Counted from the stretch's first letter, positions 24,755-32,688 are shown. The stretch is 64,000 nucleotides of DNA from Hymenobacter ginkgonis (GCF_009755225.1 NZ_WQKZ01000009.1:1-64000), one strand, 5' to 3'. Numbers and translations: made by a program. Notes: generated by a model not told the origin, from the sequence alone.

Positions 24755-25684
24755 ATGTCCGATTTTCGCTTGCGCGTATTCGCCGCCGTGGCGCGGCACC
24801 TGAGCTTTACCAAGGCCGGCCAGGAGCTGTTCGTGAGTCAGCCAGCCGTCACCAAGCACATTCGGGAGCTGGAGGCCCAGTACGGCCAGCGCCTGCTGGA
24901 GCGGCGCGGCAACCGCGTAAGCCTCACCGAGGCCGGCCGCCTGCTGCACGCCCACGCCGAGGCCGTGGCCGCCTCGGCCCAACAGCTCGACGAGCAGCTG
25001 GCCGGCTTGCGCGACCCCGAAGAAGCCGCCGGCCGCCTGCGCCTGGGGGCCAGCACCACCCTGAGCCAGTACGTGCTGCCGGGCTGGCTACCGGCCTTTC
25101 AGGCCCGCTACCCGCAGGTGCAGCTTACCTTACTTAATGCTAATTCCGAGCGCATTGCCGACGCGCTACTGCGCGGCGAGCTGGATTTGGGCTTCGTGGA
25201 GGGCCGCACCAAAAGCCGCGACCTGCACTACGAGCTGCTGCTGCCCGACGAGCTGGTGGCCGTGCGCCGGGCCACGCCCGCCGGGCCGCCCGCCAAAGCC
25301 CTGCCCCTGGCCGAAGCCCTGGCGAGCCCGCTGGTGCTGCGCGAGCGCGGCTCGGGCACGCTGGAAGTGCTGGAAATGGCCCTGCGCGAGCGCAAAATCA
25401 AGCTCTCCGACCTGACAGTAGCTATTTACCTAGACAGTACGGAGGCCATCAAAAGCTACCTCGAAGCCGCCCCGGCGGCCCTGGGCTTCGTGTCGCGGCA
25501 GGCGCTGACGCGCGAGCTAGCGGCGGGCCTGCTCGAAGTGGTGCCCATTGCCGGGCTGGCGCTGCCCCGGCAGTTTGAGGCGGTATGGGTGCAGGGCCAG
25601 CCGCTGCCCCGCCCGGCCCAGCGGTTCTGGCTCTTTGCGCAGGCCCAGGGTAGCGTTTCCATAACCAAAGGGAATAAGCGATAA
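24755..25684 (+). CDS. LysR-family transcriptional regulator
   Basis: The 309-residue protein has a winged HTH (residues about 3-62: FRLRVFAAVARHLSFTKAG, FVSQPAVTKHIRELE) and a periplasmic-binding-like effector domain from about residue 92 (LRLGASTTLSQYVLPGWL). The architecture matches YeiE/CysB-type regulators, and a YeiH-family exporter lies 3 kb downstream. Three downstream promoters contain GTTAT-N5-ATAA(C/G) boxes with T-N11-A geometry, making this the likely activator. It is divergent from the exchanger gene, 86 bases apart. Its effector domain is closely related to the HTH-less protein at 27106. Confidence 0.92.
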   Translation: MSDFRLRVFAAVARHLSFTKAGQELFVSQPAVTKHIRELEAQYGQRLLERRGNRVSLTEAGRLLHAHAEAVAASAQQLDEQLAGLRDPEEAAGRLRLGASTTLSQYVLPGWLPAFQARYPQVQLTLLNANSERIADALLRGELDLGFVEGRTKSRDLHYELLLPDELVAVRRATPAGPPAKALPLAEALASPLVLRERGSGTLEVLEMALRERKIKLSDLTVAIYLDSTEAIKSYLEAAPAALGFVSRQALTRELAAGLLEVVPIAGLALPRQFEAVWVQGQPLPRPAQRFWLFAQAQGSVSITKGNKR

Positions 25685-25780
25685 CTAATCAACTGAACGC
25701 CGGGCGAACAACCGGCGTAGGTGGAAGGGTTACGTAGCAGCTACTTATCAGCGGCAAAGCCCGCTATTTCCCCTTTCACC

Positions 25781-26161
25781 ATGCAAAACCACCCTGCCCC
25801 CGACGCCGAACAGCCCACGCCGGAAACCGCCCAGCCTGCCGCCGACAGTGCCCACGCCGGCACCCCGCACTACGGTACCTTTGGCGACCCGGCCACCGTG
25901 CCCGCTACCCCGGAGCACCACCCTAACCGCCAATACGTGGGCGGCTACATGGACCCCGAAGGCACCCACGGCGGCTGCGAAACCGGCCCCTACGACCCTG
26001 CCCAGCAGCGCGGCCACGCCGACCAGAACCGGGCTACCGACGCCGTGCTAGCCGCCCAGGGCAAGGACGAAGATGTGGAGCGCGCCGCCTTTGCCGAGGA
26101 CGACCCGCGCTATGCGGGCGGCGACAAATTCGACTTACAGGACGAGCAGACGGGCTTTTAG
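25781..26161 (+). CDS. Small acidic, probably disordered protein (paralogue A)
   Basis: The 126-residue product is hydrophilic, acidic and rich in Pro, His and Gln, without signal peptide or membrane helix. It shares with the protein at 26440 the blocks HAGTPHYG, DPAQQ-GH, DVERAA and DDPRYAGGD, ending EQT. No known family is recognised. It lies 96 bases after the LysR gene. Unlike its paralogue it has no GTTAT-N5-ATAAC box in front of it, so it may be read through from lysR. Confidence 0.65.
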   Translation: MQNHPAPDAEQPTPETAQPAADSAHAGTPHYGTFGDPATVPATPEHHPNRQYVGGYMDPEGTHGGCETGPYDPAQQRGHADQNRATDAVLAAQGKDEDVERAAFAEDDPRYAGGDKFDLQDEQTGF

Positions 26162-26283
26162 GACAAGCCTATGCTACGCCTAGACACTAGCCGTCCCCCG
26201 TTTCCCGTCTGCCTACGCGCAGAACCGGAGGCGGGTGACGACTGGTTTCTGGGCGCTGAGCTGTCAAGAGGCTGCTCAAAATG

Positions 26284-26340
26284 GTTATTCGCAATAACTA
26301 TTTTGAATAACCTGACCACGTAGTTCGTCCGCTACTTTTG
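26284..26340 (+). promoter_or_regulatory. LysR-box promoter of the second acidic-protein gene
   Basis: GTTATTCGCAATAAC (26284-26298) is an inverted repeat GTTAT-N5-ATAAC with T-N11-A geometry. A further half-site GAATAACC (26305-26312) mirrors GGTTATTC (26283-26290). TACTTTTG at 26333-26340 is an exact TAnnTTTG -7 box, 34 bases after the first repeat. The repeat would lie at about -60 to -46, the standard place for a LysR activator. Confidence 0.75.
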
Positions 26341-26439
26341 AGTTCGTCAGCCCCTGTCAGTGCCCGCTGGGCGATTCGGCGGCGCGGCTACAACGTGGCT
26401 ACTCACTTCTTCCAATCACCTCTTTTTCTCTTTTCACGC

Positions 26440-26826
26440 ATGAGCCAGCACCCCGAAAACCCCGCTACCCCCGCCGACGAAGCCCACGCCGGCACGCCCC
26501 ATTACGGCGACTTCGGCCACCCCGCCGACCCCCACGCGCCCCGCACCTACCGCGAAACCAGCTACGACGGCTCCAACGATAACCCCGACGAGTTCAGCGC
26601 GTTTCGCGGCAAGCACGCCGCCAATACGGAGCACTACTGCATGAGCGATGCCCAGGCCGACCCCGCCCAGCAGGTTGGCCACGTGGAGCAAAACCAGGAC
26701 ACTGCCGCTATCATCGCCGCCCACGGGGCCGACGACGACGTGGAGCGCGCCGCCTACGCCCTCGACGACCCCCGCTACGCCGGTGGCGACGTGTATGACC
26801 TGAAAAACGAGCAAACCAGCCTGTAA
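26440..26826 (+). CDS. Small acidic, probably disordered protein (paralogue B)
   Basis: The 128-residue product is a paralogue of the protein at 25781, sharing HAGTPHYG, DPAQQVGH, EQN, DDVERAAYALDDPRYAGGD and a C-terminal EQT. It has a tract AANTEHYCMSDAQ with the only Cys. There are no secretion signals. It has its own LysR-box promoter with a leader of about 95 bases. The strong conservation of the C-terminal block between the two copies suggests that block is the working part. Function is unknown. Confidence 0.68.
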   Translation: MSQHPENPATPADEAHAGTPHYGDFGHPADPHAPRTYRETSYDGSNDNPDEFSAFRGKHAANTEHYCMSDAQADPAQQVGHVEQNQDTAAIIAAHGADDDVERAAYALDDPRYAGGDVYDLKNEQTSL

Positions 26827-26950
26827 GTCCGGCTGGCCGCGTGCCCCAGGCCCCTGCCCGGTTGCCGCTGGTTTGGCCAGCTGGCAGCCGGGCAGGCGGC
26901 ATTTAGGGGCCGGGGGCAAGCGGCTGGCAGGCGCCTATCCATAATTTTTG

Positions 26951-27006
26951 GTTATGCTGAATAAGTATTTGGAATACACAAGGTGCGGGGTAGTCAGGTA
27001 ATTTTG
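26951..27006 (+). promoter_or_regulatory. LysR-box promoter of the HTH-less LysR-like gene
   Basis: GTTATGCTGAATAAG (26951-26965) carries TTAT-N5-ATAA, and TAATTTTG (26999-27006) is an exact -7 box 33 bases further on. A second small repeat GTATT-TGG-AATAC (26965-26977) abuts the first. The layout copies the promoters at 26284 and 27766. Confidence 0.72.
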
Positions 27007-27060
27007 ACGCACAATCAGCGCCGGCCGCCTGGTACTAGCGGGCTGGCTGGCAGTTGATTG

Positions 27061-27092
27061 GCCGGGCGGAACAGGCCGCCCGGCTACTTTTT
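27061..27092 (+). terminator. Terminator-like hairpin in the leader of the HTH-less LysR-like gene
   Basis: Perfect nine-base arms GCCGGGCGG and CCGCCCGGC are followed by TACTTTTT. The hairpin lies downstream of the promoter at 26951-27006 and only about 14 bases before the ATG at 27106. It could be an attenuator of that gene, or the terminator of the upstream acidic-protein transcript. Confidence 0.65.
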
Positions 27093-27105
27093 ACCACCCG
27101 CCCCG

Positions 27106-27759
27106 ATGTCATCCGATTCCTTAGTGCTGCGCCTGGGAGCCAGCGCCACGCTGAGCGGCTACGTGCTGCCCGTTTTGCTGGCCAGCCTGCAACGGCAGCT
27201 GCCCGGCCTACAGGTGCAGCTGCGTCACCTGCCCACCGGCCAGGTGGCCGACTGCCTGCGCCGGGGCGAGCTGGATTTGGGCTTCGTGGAAGGCCTGGAG
27301 CGCTGCCCCCGCCTGCGCTACGAGCACCTGCTGCACGACGAGCTGGTGGCCGTGCGCCAGGCTACCCCGGGCGGCCCCCCGCCGCGCCCGTTGCCGCTGG
27401 CCCAGGTGCTGGCCGGGCCGCTGGCGCTGCGCGAGCCGGGGTCGGGTACGCTGGCCTGCATCGAGCAGCACTTGCGGCAGGCGCACGGCGTGGAGCTGGC
27501 CGCGCTGCCGCAGGTGCGCTACCTGCCGCAGCTGGCGGCCATCAAGGAGCGCCTGCTGGCCGCGCCGGGTACCATCGGGCTGCTGCCGCGCCGGGCGGTG
27601 GCCCGCGAGCTGCTGGCCGGCGCACTGGAAGAAGTATGGGTGCTGGGGCTGCGCCTGACGCGCCCGCTGGTGAGCGTGCGCCGCCCCGACCAGCCGCTGC
27701 CCCCGGCCGCTGCGCGGCTGCTTACCCTGTGCCGGGAGCGCTATGGCTTCCTGTTATAA
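27106..27759 (+). CDS. LysR-type effector-binding domain lacking the DNA-binding HTH
   Basis: The 217-residue protein aligns over its length with the effector half of the LysR regulator at 24755 (LRLGASATLSGYVLPVLL, RRGELDLGFVEG, HDELVAVRQATPGG, GPLALREPGSGTL). It has no winged HTH, and none is readable upstream, where a terminator-like hairpin intervenes. It could be a truncated duplicate or a free-standing ligand domain that titrates the ligand or dimerises with the full-length regulator. The latter idea gains weight because the gene has its own LysR-box promoter and an intact frame. An in-frame TTG at 27058 is a less likely start. Confidence 0.75.
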   Translation: MSSDSLVLRLGASATLSGYVLPVLLASLQRQLPGLQVQLRHLPTGQVADCLRRGELDLGFVEGLERCPRLRYEHLLHDELVAVRQATPGGPPPRPLPLAQVLAGPLALREPGSGTLACIEQHLRQAHGVELAALPQVRYLPQLAAIKERLLAAPGTIGLLPRRAVARELLAGALEEVWVLGLRLTRPLVSVRRPDQPLPPAAARLLTLCRERYGFLL

Positions 27760-27765
27760 CCAGTA

Positions 27766-27821
27766 GTTATTCAACATAACATTTTGAGATAAACTAGCAA
27801 GGGGTAAGCGCCGTAAATTTG
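27766..27821 (+). promoter_or_regulatory. LysR-box promoter of the YeiH exporter operon
   Basis: GTTATTCAACATAAC (27766-27780) is a perfect GTTAT-N5-ATAAC inverted repeat. TAAATTTG (27814-27821), 33 bases downstream, is an exact TAnnTTTG box. The repeat begins seven bases after the stop of the previous gene, and the ATG of the exporter follows at 27845. Confidence 0.78.
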
Positions 27822-27844
27822 CTCCAGATAACAAGCACTTCCCC

Positions 27845-28942
27845 ATGAGCCACCTCACCACTCCCGCGCCCCCCACGCCGCAGCCCGAGCACAGCGCCGA
27901 GCCGATGCTCTTCGCCTCGCCGGCCGAGCAGGACCACGCCGCCGCTACCCTTGATGAAGGGGTAAATACCACCGGCATCTTCCGCCACCTGCACACGCCC
28001 CGCGTGGCCTTCGGCCAGGATTTCACCTTGCGGCAGGTGGTGTTCGGGCTGTTTCTGGTGTTTTGCCTCACGCCCTGGGCCTCGCCGCCCATCGCCCTGG
28101 CCCTCGGGCTGGTGCTGGCCCAAACGGTGGGTAACCCCTTCACCACGCACACCAAAGCCTTTACGCATAAGCTGCTGCAATTCTCGGTTATTGGCCTAGG
28201 CTTCGGCATGAACGCCCACGCCGCCGTGCAGGCCGGCAAGGAAGGCATTCTGTTCACGGTCGTCTCCATCTTCGGCACGCTGTTTTTGGGCTACTTCGTG
28301 GGCAAGTGGCTGGGTCTGGGCAAGCACGTGGTGCACCTGATTTCGTGCGGCACGGCTATCTGCGGCGGCTCGGCCATCGCGGCCATCGGGCCGGTGCTGC
28401 GGGCCAAAGACGAGGAGATGTCGGTGGGTCTGGGCACGGTGTTCGTGCTGAACGCTATCGCGTTGTTCGCCTTCCCGCCCATCGGCCACGCCCTGCACAT
28501 GAGCCAGAACCAGTTCGGATTGTGGTGTGCCATCGCCATCCACGACACCAGTTCGGTAGTAGGCGCGGCGGCGGCCTACGGCAACCAGGCGCTCGAAGTA
28601 GCCACCACCGTGAAGCTGGCGCGGGCGCTCTGGATTATCCCGGTGGCCATCGGTACGGCCATGATTTTCAAGCAGAAGGGTGTTAAAATCAAGATTCCCT
28701 ACTTCATCTTCGGCTTCATCCTGGCCATGCTGGTCAACACCTTCGTGCCCGCCGCCAAGCCCCTGGGGCCGGTGATGGTGAACCTGGCCAAAATCGGCCT
28801 CACGGTCACGCTGTTCTTCATCGGCGCGGGGCTGTCGGCTAAGGTCGTAAAGTCGGTAGGCATCAAGCCCTACGTGCTGGGCGTGCTGCTGTGGGTAGTG
28901 ATTTCGACCGCCTCGCTCTACGTCATTCTGCACGCCGTCTAG
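27845..28942 (+). CDS. yeiH: YeiH/UPF0324-family putative sulfate or sulfite exporter
   Basis: The 365-residue protein has about ten membrane helices and the UPF0324 motifs LLQFSVIGLGFGMN, LISCGTAICGGSAIAAIGPV, AIHDTSSVVGAAAAYG and IGAGLSAKVVKSVG. Family members are annotated as putative sulfate exporters and are usually governed by a LysR regulator, as here. The N-terminal 50 residues are hydrophilic. It leads the putative sulfur-oxidation genes that follow, and removal of the end product sulfate or sulfite is a natural role, by inference. Its promoter has a LysR box at the activator position. Confidence 0.9.
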   Translation: MSHLTTPAPPTPQPEHSAEPMLFASPAEQDHAAATLDEGVNTTGIFRHLHTPRVAFGQDFTLRQVVFGLFLVFCLTPWASPPIALALGLVLAQTVGNPFTTHTKAFTHKLLQFSVIGLGFGMNAHAAVQAGKEGILFTVVSIFGTLFLGYFVGKWLGLGKHVVHLISCGTAICGGSAIAAIGPVLRAKDEEMSVGLGTVFVLNAIALFAFPPIGHALHMSQNQFGLWCAIAIHDTSSVVGAAAAYGNQALEVATTVKLARALWIIPVAIGTAMIFKQKGVKIKIPYFIFGFILAMLVNTFVPAAKPLGPVMVNLAKIGLTVTLFFIGAGLSAKVVKSVGIKPYVLGVLLWVVISTASLYVILHAV

Positions 28943-29036
28943 GCTGGTGCGCCGGGCCGGTGGCAAATGCTGCCGGCTCGGCCAATACGGGTGCCAGCCC
29001 GCTGATAAACAGGCTCTTTTAGCAATCCTCTCCGCC

Positions 29037-30128
29037 ATGGCCACGCCTCCTGACCCTACTCCCCGTCTGCAACCCGAAGACAAGCAGGTGTTTGTGAAAG
29101 TGGCCGGCCTGCTGACCTGGCTCACCGGCCTGCTGGTGCTGGTAGTGGCCGTGACGGCCTACCTGCTGGTGTTTCCGCCCCGGCCTGCCGCGCCGCTGGC
29201 CGCTACGGCGGCCGCACCAACTGCGGGGGCTGGCTCGGCCCCGAAGCAGTCCGCCAATTTCTTCGCCCCGGCCCGGTTCCTGCTCGACAGCGTAAAACAC
29301 AACCCCGAGGGCGAGCTGATTCGCTACGGTCACGAGTTGATTGCCCACACCCCGCAGTACCTGGGGCCTCAAGTGAAAGACCCGCTGCTGCGCCTGGCGG
29401 GCAGCAACCTGGCCTGCCAGAACTGCCACCTGCAAGCTGGCCAGAAGGCCTTTTCGGCCCCCTATGTGGGCATCTGGGGTATTTACCCCACCTACAAAGG
29501 CCGCGAGAATGCCATTAGCACCCTCGAAGACCGCATCAACGGCTGCATGACCCGCAGCCTCAACGGCCGCCCGCTGCCCCTCGACGGCAAGGAGATGAAG
29601 GCCCTGGTGACCTACATGAAGTGGCTGGGCCGCCAGGTGCCGGTAGGGGAAAAAGTGAAGGGCCAGAGCTTCGTAAAAGTCACGTTTCCGAACCGGGCGG
29701 CCGACCTGGGCCAGGGCAAAGTACTGTATGCCCAGCAGTGCGCCAGCTGCCACGGGGCGGGCGGTCAGGGCCAGCGCGCCAGCTCCGACGCGCAGTACCA
29801 GTACCCGCCCTTGTGGGGCCCCGACAGCTACAACGACGGGGCCGGCATGCACCGCCTGCAAACGGCGGCCCGCTTTATCAAGGCCAACATGCCCTTCGGG
29901 GCCACCGCCGAGCACACCATTCTCTCCGATGCCGATGCCTACGACATCGCGGCCTACATCAACTCGATGCCCCGGCCCCGCATGGCCCACCTCGAAAAGG
30001 ACTACCCTGACCTAAGTAAGAAGCCCGTCGACTGCCCCTACCCCCCTTACGCCGACCAGTTTACCCAGCACCAGCACCAGTTCGGGCCCTACGCGGCTAT
30101 GAGCCAGGGCAAAAAGGGTGCGGAGTAA
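29037..30128 (+). CDS. Dihaem cytochrome c, TsdA-like (thiosulfate dehydrogenase family)
   Basis: The 363-residue protein has one N-terminal membrane helix (about residues 25-48) and two haem c sites, CQNCH (near residue 127) and CASCH (near residue 235). The region after the first haem (YVGIWGIYPTYKGRENAIST, EDRINGCMTRSLNGRPLP) closely follows TsdA, which oxidises thiosulfate to tetrathionate or does the reverse. A C-terminal extension is rich in Pro, His and Gln. It follows the exporter by 94 bases and precedes a DsrE-like gene. The family is well supported, the exact reaction less so. Confidence 0.85.
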   Translation: MATPPDPTPRLQPEDKQVFVKVAGLLTWLTGLLVLVVAVTAYLLVFPPRPAAPLAATAAAPTAGAGSAPKQSANFFAPARFLLDSVKHNPEGELIRYGHELIAHTPQYLGPQVKDPLLRLAGSNLACQNCHLQAGQKAFSAPYVGIWGIYPTYKGRENAISTLEDRINGCMTRSLNGRPLPLDGKEMKALVTYMKWLGRQVPVGEKVKGQSFVKVTFPNRAADLGQGKVLYAQQCASCHGAGGQGQRASSDAQYQYPPLWGPDSYNDGAGMHRLQTAARFIKANMPFGATAEHTILSDADAYDIAAYINSMPRPRMAHLEKDYPDLSKKPVDCPYPPYADQFTQHQHQFGPYAAMSQGKKGAE

Positions 30129-30166
30129 CCGCGTCGTAGCAAACATTTTAGCACAAATTCCTGCCC

Positions 30167-30646
30167 ATGAAAACCCTGCTGCTGACCGCCGCGCTCGCCG
30201 CCGGCCTCGCCTTTTCCAGCCACGCCCAAACTCCCGCTGCCATGCACGACGCCGAAGCCTTTCAGAAAGGCACCTTCGCCGGGGCCACCGCCGACCTGGC
30301 GCACTATAACGCCATCTACCAGCTCGACAGCGACGACCCCAAGCTGATTCAGCAGACGCTGCGCAACATCAGCAACGCGCTGGCCGACACCCGCTTGAAG
30401 GGCAAGGTGACCATCGAGCTGATTGCCTTTGGCAACGGCACCACGCTCTACCGCAAGGACCAGCCCTACGAGGCGCAGCTCACGGCCCTCAAGCAGCAGG
30501 GCGTTATCCTGGCGCAATGCCTGAATACGCTCAAGGAGAAGAAGATAAGCAAGGACGAGCTGCTGTCGCTCATTGCCTACGTGCCCAGCGGCAACGGGGA
30601 GTTGATAATCCGGCAGGCCCAGGGCTGGTCGCTGGTGCACCCCTAA
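30167..30646 (+). CDS. Periplasmic DsrE-family protein
   Basis: The 159-residue product has a signal peptide (ending SSHA-Q) and a DsrE/DsrF-like domain: AIYQLDSDDPKLIQQTLRNI, KVTIELIAFGNGTTLY and LKQQGVILAQCLNTLKEKKI. The Cys in AQCLNTL is at the usual position of the sulfur-carrying Cys of DsrE. It would take part in sulfur transfer outside the cytoplasm, fitting its TsdA-like neighbour 38 bases upstream. Confidence 0.85.
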   Translation: MKTLLLTAALAAGLAFSSHAQTPAAMHDAEAFQKGTFAGATADLAHYNAIYQLDSDDPKLIQQTLRNISNALADTRLKGKVTIELIAFGNGTTLYRKDQPYEAQLTALKQQGVILAQCLNTLKEKKISKDELLSLIAYVPSGNGELIIRQAQGWSLVHP

Positions 30647-30673
30647 AGCGCTCATTCGCCCCTAGCCACGCCC

Positions 30674-31636
30674 ATGAAACGCCTCCTTCACCTGCTCGCC
30701 CTGGCCGCGCTCGCGCTGGCCCCGGCCGCCGCGTTCGCCCAAGCCATGCCCATTCAAAAGCCCGCCCCGCCCGATGCCGCCCACCGCTTCGACCCGCCCT
30801 GGAACGCGCCGTTTCAGACCGGCGAAGCCTTCACGGTGCCCGGCATCGACAACGTGCCCGACCTCTACGGCGACGTGGTGGACCCGCAGCTGGTGGTGTT
30901 TTTCGGCGGCAACCAGTTTATGGTGCTCGATGACTTGCTGCGCGAATTTCGTAAGGCCTACCCCCAGTACCAGCGCATTTTCGTCGAAACCCTGCCCCCC
31001 GGCATCCTGGCCAAGCAGATTGCGCAGGGCGGGGCGCTGGTGGTGGGCAACCTGCGCATCGCCCTGAAGCCCGACGTGTACGCGGCCGGTAAAAGCCGGA
31101 TGGACATGACCCCCGAGTGGTTTGCCCGCACCAGCAGCTACGCTCAAAACCGGCTGGCCATCCTGGTGCGCCAGGGCAACCCCAAAAAAGTACAGAGCCT
31201 GCGCGACCTGGGCCGCCCCGAGGTGCGGGTAAGCATGCCCAACCCCGAGTGGGAAGGCATCGGCAAGCGCATCGAGGAATCGTACGAGAAGGCCGGCGGT
31301 GCGGCGCTGAAAACGGCCGTGATGACCACCAAGGTAAAAGCCGGCAGCACGTTCCTGACCCAGATTCACCACCGGCAGTCGCCCATGCGCGTGCTCTATG
31401 ACCAGTCGGATGCCGCCCCGGTGTGGTACACGGAGGCGTTTTACCAGAAAATGCTGGGCCACCCGGTGGAGAACATCGAGATTCCGGCTAAGGAAAACAT
31501 CACGGCCAACTACGTGGCCGGGGTGATGAAAGCCGCGCCCCACGCTCAGGCCGCCGAGGACTTCGTGGCCTTCCTCACCAGCCCCGCCGGGCAGGCCGTG
31601 TACCGCAAGTACGGCTTCCTGCCCCCGGCCAACTAA
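30674..31636 (+). CDS. Periplasmic substrate-binding protein (oxyanion-type, ABC-like)
   Basis: The 320-residue product has a signal peptide (ending AFA-Q) and a two-lobed binding-protein fold: PQLVVFFGGNQFMVLDDLLREF, GGALVVGNLRIALKPD, NRLAILVRQGNPKKVQSLRDL and FVAFLTSPAGQAVYRKYGFLPP. The ending is typical of molybdate/sulfate-type binding proteins. No ABC permease or ATPase is encoded nearby, so it may act as a periplasmic ligand carrier for the redox proteins. The ligand is unknown; a sulfur oxyanion is plausible from context. Confidence 0.8.
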   Translation: MKRLLHLLALAALALAPAAAFAQAMPIQKPAPPDAAHRFDPPWNAPFQTGEAFTVPGIDNVPDLYGDVVDPQLVVFFGGNQFMVLDDLLREFRKAYPQYQRIFVETLPPGILAKQIAQGGALVVGNLRIALKPDVYAAGKSRMDMTPEWFARTSSYAQNRLAILVRQGNPKKVQSLRDLGRPEVRVSMPNPEWEGIGKRIEESYEKAGGAALKTAVMTTKVKAGSTFLTQIHHRQSPMRVLYDQSDAAPVWYTEAFYQKMLGHPVENIEIPAKENITANYVAGVMKAAPHAQAAEDFVAFLTSPAGQAVYRKYGFLPPAN

Positions 31637-31650
31637 CCGCTTTTTTCGTC

Positions 31651-32435
31651 ATGCAAACCCTGTTTCGCTCCCGGCTCGGCCGGGTAGCCCGCTGCCTTAT
31701 GCTCACTACGTTATTAGCCGCGCCGGCCCTGGCCCAGTCGGCCCCGCCGCTTTCGGCTCCCCCGCTGCGCGTGTACGGCCCCGGCGGCCCGGCCACGGCC
31801 ATGAAGGAGTGCGCCGCCGCTTTCACCAAGCAAACCGGCATCGCGGTGGAAGTAACCGCCGGCCCCGAGCCGCAGTGGCTACCCCAGGCCGGCAGGATGC
31901 CGACCTGGTGTACGGCGGGGCCGAGTACATGCTCACCCAGACCGCGCTGGCCCACCCCGGCCTGGTGGACGAGGCCAGCCGCACCAGCCTCTACGCCCGC
32001 GAGTCGGCGGTGCTGGTGCGCACGGGCAACCCCCTGCACATCAAGCGCCTCGAAGACCTGACCAAGGAGGGCGTGCGCCTGCTCGACGTGAACGGGGCCG
32101 GCCAGATGGGCATGACCGAGGACATGGCCCGCACCCCGGCCCTCATCGCCAATCTCCAGCACAACACCCGCACCTCCGTCAAGACCAGCGCCGAGGCCGT
32201 GGCCCTCTGGCAGCAGCAGCCCCAGGGCTACGATGCCTGGATAACCTACGCCTCGTGGCAGCCGCGCCTGCCCGGCTCGGCCCTGGTGCGCCTGCCCCGC
32301 GCCCAGCGCGTGAGCCGGGGCACGCCCATCGCTCTCACCCAGCGCACCACCCAGGCGGCCACGGCCCGGCAGTTCGTGGCCTTTCTGAAGTCGGCCGAGG
32401 GCCACGCCATTTTTCGGCGCAATGGGTGGGAATAG
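31651..32435 (+). pseudogene. Frameshifted substrate-binding protein gene
   Basis: The first part (31651 to about 31890) encodes a signal peptide and YGPGGPATAMKECAAAFTKQ with TGIAVEVTAGPEPQWLPQAG. The second part, in another frame, continues QDADLVYGGAEYMLTQT through a normal ending FVAFLKSAEGHAIFRRNGWE at 32435. One missing base near 31885-31896 would restore a single 260-residue binding protein of the same family as its neighbour. It may be a genuine pseudogene or a sequencing slip in the GGCCGG context. Confidence 0.75.
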
Positions 32436-32452
32436 GGGTGAGGACCTGGTCT

Positions 32453-32618
32453 GTGCGCCTCACCCCCTAGCCCCCTCTCCGAAAAGGAGAGGGGGAACTA
32501 GTTCTAGTTTTAGCTCTACTTCTAGTTATAAGAATCTGTTTTACAAAATTTTAAAGCTAAAAACTAAAGCTAGTCCCCCCTCTCCTTTTCGGAGAGGGGG
32601 CTAGGGGGTGAGGCGCAC
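32453..32618. repeat. MITE-like element with 43-bp perfect terminal inverted repeats
   Basis: Positions 32453-32495 and 32576-32618 are exact reverse complements over 43 bases. Each arm contains its own small hairpin (CCCCCTCTCC-GAAAA-type loop-GGAGAGGGGG). The core between them is AT-rich (about 80 bases) and continues the symmetry imperfectly. No target-site duplication was found. It holds no gene. Similar CCCCCTAGCCCCC repeats are common intergenic elements in this group, to my recollection. Confidence 0.85.
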
Positions 32619-32688
32619 GCGCAAGGCGACACTACCCCTCAACAGCATATTTCTTTCTTCCCACTCACCCATTCACTCCTTTCCTAAC

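Noticed and set aside
27054..27779. Arg/Ala/Gly-rich plus-strand frame over the HTH-less LysR gene
   Set aside because: It is a shifted-frame shadow of the effector-domain gene with low-complexity composition.
32422..32604. Frame reading PHPLAPSPKRRGG across the inverted-repeat element
   Set aside because: It lies mostly inside the palindromic repeat and begins within the end of the previous gene; such peptides are a known by-product of these repeats.
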